A stretch of DNA of 64,000 nucleotides from Szabonella alba (lineage in GTDB: Bacteria > Pseudomonadota > Alphaproteobacteria > Rhodobacterales > Rhodobacteraceae). Shown piece by piece: positions 62,143 through 64,000 of this stretch. A program made the position numbers and the translations under genes. The stretch spans positions 186,001 through 250,000 of the forward strand of contig NZ_JAESVN010000005.1 of NCBI RefSeq assembly GCF_016765775.1, written 5' to 3'. The notes under the pieces are model-generated. The model was not told where the DNA came from and searched no databases. It saw only the letters and a list, made by a program, of their open reading frames with translations. Numbering within the stretch: the first letter of the stretch is position 1; every line of letters starts with the position of its first letter.

Positions 62143-64000
62143 ATGGCTGTCGTTGTCGTCGAGTCGCCCGCCAAGGCCAAGACAATCAACAAATATCTCG
62201 GCTCCGACTATACGGTGCTTGCCTCTTACGGCCATGTCCGCGATCTGCCGCCCAAGGATGGTTCGGTCGATCCCGAGGACGGTTTTGCCATGAAATGGGA
62301 GGTTTCGGCCGATAGCCGCAAACATGTGCGGGCCATTGCCGAGGCTCTGAAAACCGATGATGAACTGATCCTCGCCACCGACCCCGACCGTGAGGGGGAG
62401 GCGATTTCGTGGCATCTGCAGGAGGCGCTGGCCTCAAGCCTGAAGAAGGGCAAGAAGGTCAGCCGCGTCACCTTCAACGCGATCACCAAGGCTGCCGTCA
62501 CCGAGGCGATGAAGAACCCGCGTCAGGTGGATGGCCCGCTGGTCGAGGCTTATCTGGCGCGGCGCGCGCTGGATTATCTGGTCGGCTTCACCCTGTCTCC
62601 GGTGCTGTGGCGCAAACTGCCGGGCGCGCGGTCGGCGGGCCGGGTGCAATCGGTCTGCCTGCGGCTGATCGTCGAGCGCGAGATGGAGATCGAGGCCTTC
62701 CGCCCCCGCGAATACTGGTCGGTCAGCGCCGGATTCGAAACCCCGCGCGGCCAGTTTCTGGAGACGCGGCTGGTTGTGCTGGGCGGCAAGAAACTGGATA
62801 AATTCGACATTGCCAATGTCGAGGCCGCCGAAATTGCGGTCACCGCCATCAAAAGCCGGACATTCTCGGTTACCGGGGTTGAGCAGAAACCTGCCTCACG
62901 CAACCCTTCGGCCCCGTTCATGACCTCGACCCTGCAGCAAGAGGCCAGCCGCAAGTTCGGCATGGGGGCCAAGCAATGCATGAATGCGGCGCAGCGGCTT
63001 TATGAGGCAGGGCTGATCACCTATATGCGGACTGATGGCATTGACATGGCGCCCGAGGCGGTGATGGCCGCGCGCGACCAGATCAAGTCGCAATTCGGGC
63101 CAAGCTATATTCCCGACAGCCCGCGCATGTACAAGAACAAGGCCAAGAATGCGCAGGAAGCGCATGAATGCATCCGCCCCACCGAAATGTCCGTGACGCC
63201 GGAAAAACTACGCCTGACCGATGCTGATCAGCGCCGGGTCTATGACCTGATCTGGAAACGCACCATTGCCAGCCAGATGTCGGCGGCGCGGCTGGAACGC
63301 ACGACGGTCGAGGTCACCAGCCCGGACGGGCAGGTGGGCCTGCGCGCCAGCGGTCAGGTGCTGCTGTTTGACGGTTTCCTCAAAGTCTATGAGGAAGGCC
63401 GCGACGAGGAAGAAGATGACGAGGCCCGTCTGCCGCAGGTGCAGCAGGGCGATGCGCTGCGCGTCCGGGCCGAAACCTATCGCGCGGCCTATGCCAAATC
63501 GACCGAGGTGTCCGCCCCCCCCGCGACCGCGACCCGCAGCACCGCTGCCGTGATCAGCCCAGATGCCGCGATCCTTGCCAGCCAGAGCTTTACCCAGCCG
63601 CCGCCCCGCTATACCGAGGCAACCCTTGTGAAGCGCATGGAGGAACTGGGGATCGGCCGCCCCTCGACCTATGCGTCGATCCTGACGACGATTGTTGATC
63701 GCGACTATGTGCGCAAGGACAAGAACCGGCTTTTCCCCGAGGATAAGGGGCGGCTGGTCACGGCTTTCCTGGCTAATTTCTTCCGCCGTTATGTGGAATA
63801 TGATTTCACCGCTGATCTGGAAAGCCAGCTGGACGATGTGTCCGCCGGGGATCGCGACTACAAGGAAGTTCTGGCCCGGTTTTGGCGCGATTTCTCGGCC
63901 GCGATTGCCGAAACCGCCGATCTGCGCATTGGCGAGGTGCTGACCCGGATCGACGATTTCCTGGCGCCCCATCTTTACCCGCTGCGTGAAGACGGCGGCG
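62143..64000 (+). CDS. topA: DNA topoisomerase I (cut by window end)
   Basis: The first ~619 codons of type IA topoisomerase I, which relaxes negative supercoils. The TOPRIM motif starts VVVVESPAKAKTI with the acidic triad in LATDPDREGEAISW. The catalytic Tyr is in LITYMRTDGIDM, preceded by SAGRVQSVCLRLIVERE. A short insertion (APPATATRSTAAVI) precedes FTQPPPRYTEATLVK. AAGAGG lies seven bases before ATG 62143. Reading is open to the last base, so the C-terminal zinc or basic domains are outside the window. Confidence 0.96.
   Translation, partial: MAVVVVESPAKAKTINKYLGSDYTVLASYGHVRDLPPKDGSVDPEDGFAMKWEVSADSRKHVRAIAEALKTDDELILATDPDREGEAISWHLQEALASSLKKGKKVSRVTFNAITKAAVTEAMKNPRQVDGPLVEAYLARRALDYLVGFTLSPVLWRKLPGARSAGRVQSVCLRLIVEREMEIEAFRPREYWSVSAGFETPRGQFLETRLVVLGGKKLDKFDIANVEAAEIAVTAIKSRTFSVTGVEQKPASRNPSAPFMTSTLQQEASRKFGMGAKQCMNAAQRLYEAGLITYMRTDGIDMAPEAVMAARDQIKSQFGPSYIPDSPRMYKNKAKNAQEAHECIRPTEMSVTPEKLRLTDADQRRVYDLIWKRTIASQMSAARLERTTVEVTSPDGQVGLRASGQVLLFDGFLKVYEEGRDEEEDDEARLPQVQQGDALRVRAETYRAAYAKSTEVSAPPATATRSTAAVISPDAAILASQSFTQPPPRYTEATLVKRMEELGIGRPSTYASILTTIVDRDYVRKDKNRLFPEDKGRLVTAFLANFFRRYVEYDFTADLESQLDDVSAGDRDYKEVLARFWRDFSAAIAETADLRIGEVLTRIDDFLAPHLYPLREDGG

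Overview
The window is high-GC (roughly two thirds G+C), densely coded DNA that reads as chromosome from an alphaproteobacterium of the Rhodobacteraceae/Paracoccaceae (Paracoccus- or Rhodobacter-like). Pointers to this are an F1-ATPase zeta-inhibitor (DUF1476) gene, class I lysyl-tRNA synthetase, B12-dependent class II ribonucleotide reductase, a methionine synthase apparently split into separate proteins, PurS, a murB-ddl-ftsQAZ-lpxC-bamD-recN block, and a GTTC-N7-GTTC SOS box. I see no tRNA, rRNA, CRISPR, prophage or insertion sequence. The assignment to a genus is not supported further.

Layout. 0-4.5 kb: nucleoside salvage operon (cdd-deoA-deoB-add-upp) with mostly overlapping genes. 4.6-9.4 kb: a SPOR-domain secreted protein, an unknown membrane protein, an EamA transporter and thymidine kinase. 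9.4-13.3 kb: RhlE-type helicase on the minus strand, then rpe-gph-ddaH. 13.3-24.8 kb: a small secreted protein and a glycosyltransferase-like protein, then envelope and division genes murB-ddl-ftsQ-ftsA-ftsZ, lpxC, bamD, recN; murC and murG are not next to murB. 24.8-30.7 kb: a minus-strand cluster (NTF2-like, D-lactate dehydrogenase, DUF1638, a 53-residue membrane protein, corrinoid protein), a probable SOS-controlled radical-SAM protein, and a homocysteine methyltransferase. 30.8-38.4 kb: zeta inhibitor, purC-purS, nrdJ, an entericidin-like lipoprotein, lepA. 38.5-48.3 kb: mixed housekeeping (LMW phosphatase, acuI, rpmB, an IlvD/Edd sugar-acid dehydratase, lysK, TerB-like protein, PBP4-type peptidase, fau) with a probable 6S RNA gene just upstream of fau. 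48.5-58.7 kb: a ten-gene minus-strand set that looks like gamma-glutamylation-type polyamine/amine uptake and breakdown: an amino-acid-type ABC transporter, two glutamine-synthetase-like ligases, a class I amidotransferase, an FAD oxidase and a PLP aminotransferase. 58.8-64 kb: an orphan PhnD-like protein, a second TerB-like protein, dprA, a small secreted protein, and topA running off the window end.

How parts work together. The first operon returns nucleosides to bases and pentose phosphates, and tdk adds thymidine rescue. The corrinoid protein and the Bmt-type methyltransferase are probably two pieces of one split B12-dependent methionine synthase; nrdJ is a second B12 user. The 48.5-58.7 kb cluster combines uptake, gamma-glutamyl protection, oxidation and transamination.

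The observations most worth following are the 6S RNA candidate, the SOS box before the SplB-like gene, the split methionine synthase neighbourhood with its microprotein, a perfect 32-bp inverted repeat inside the amine operon, and the double-ligase composition of that operon. None is a wholly new defence or mobile system; I did not see one.
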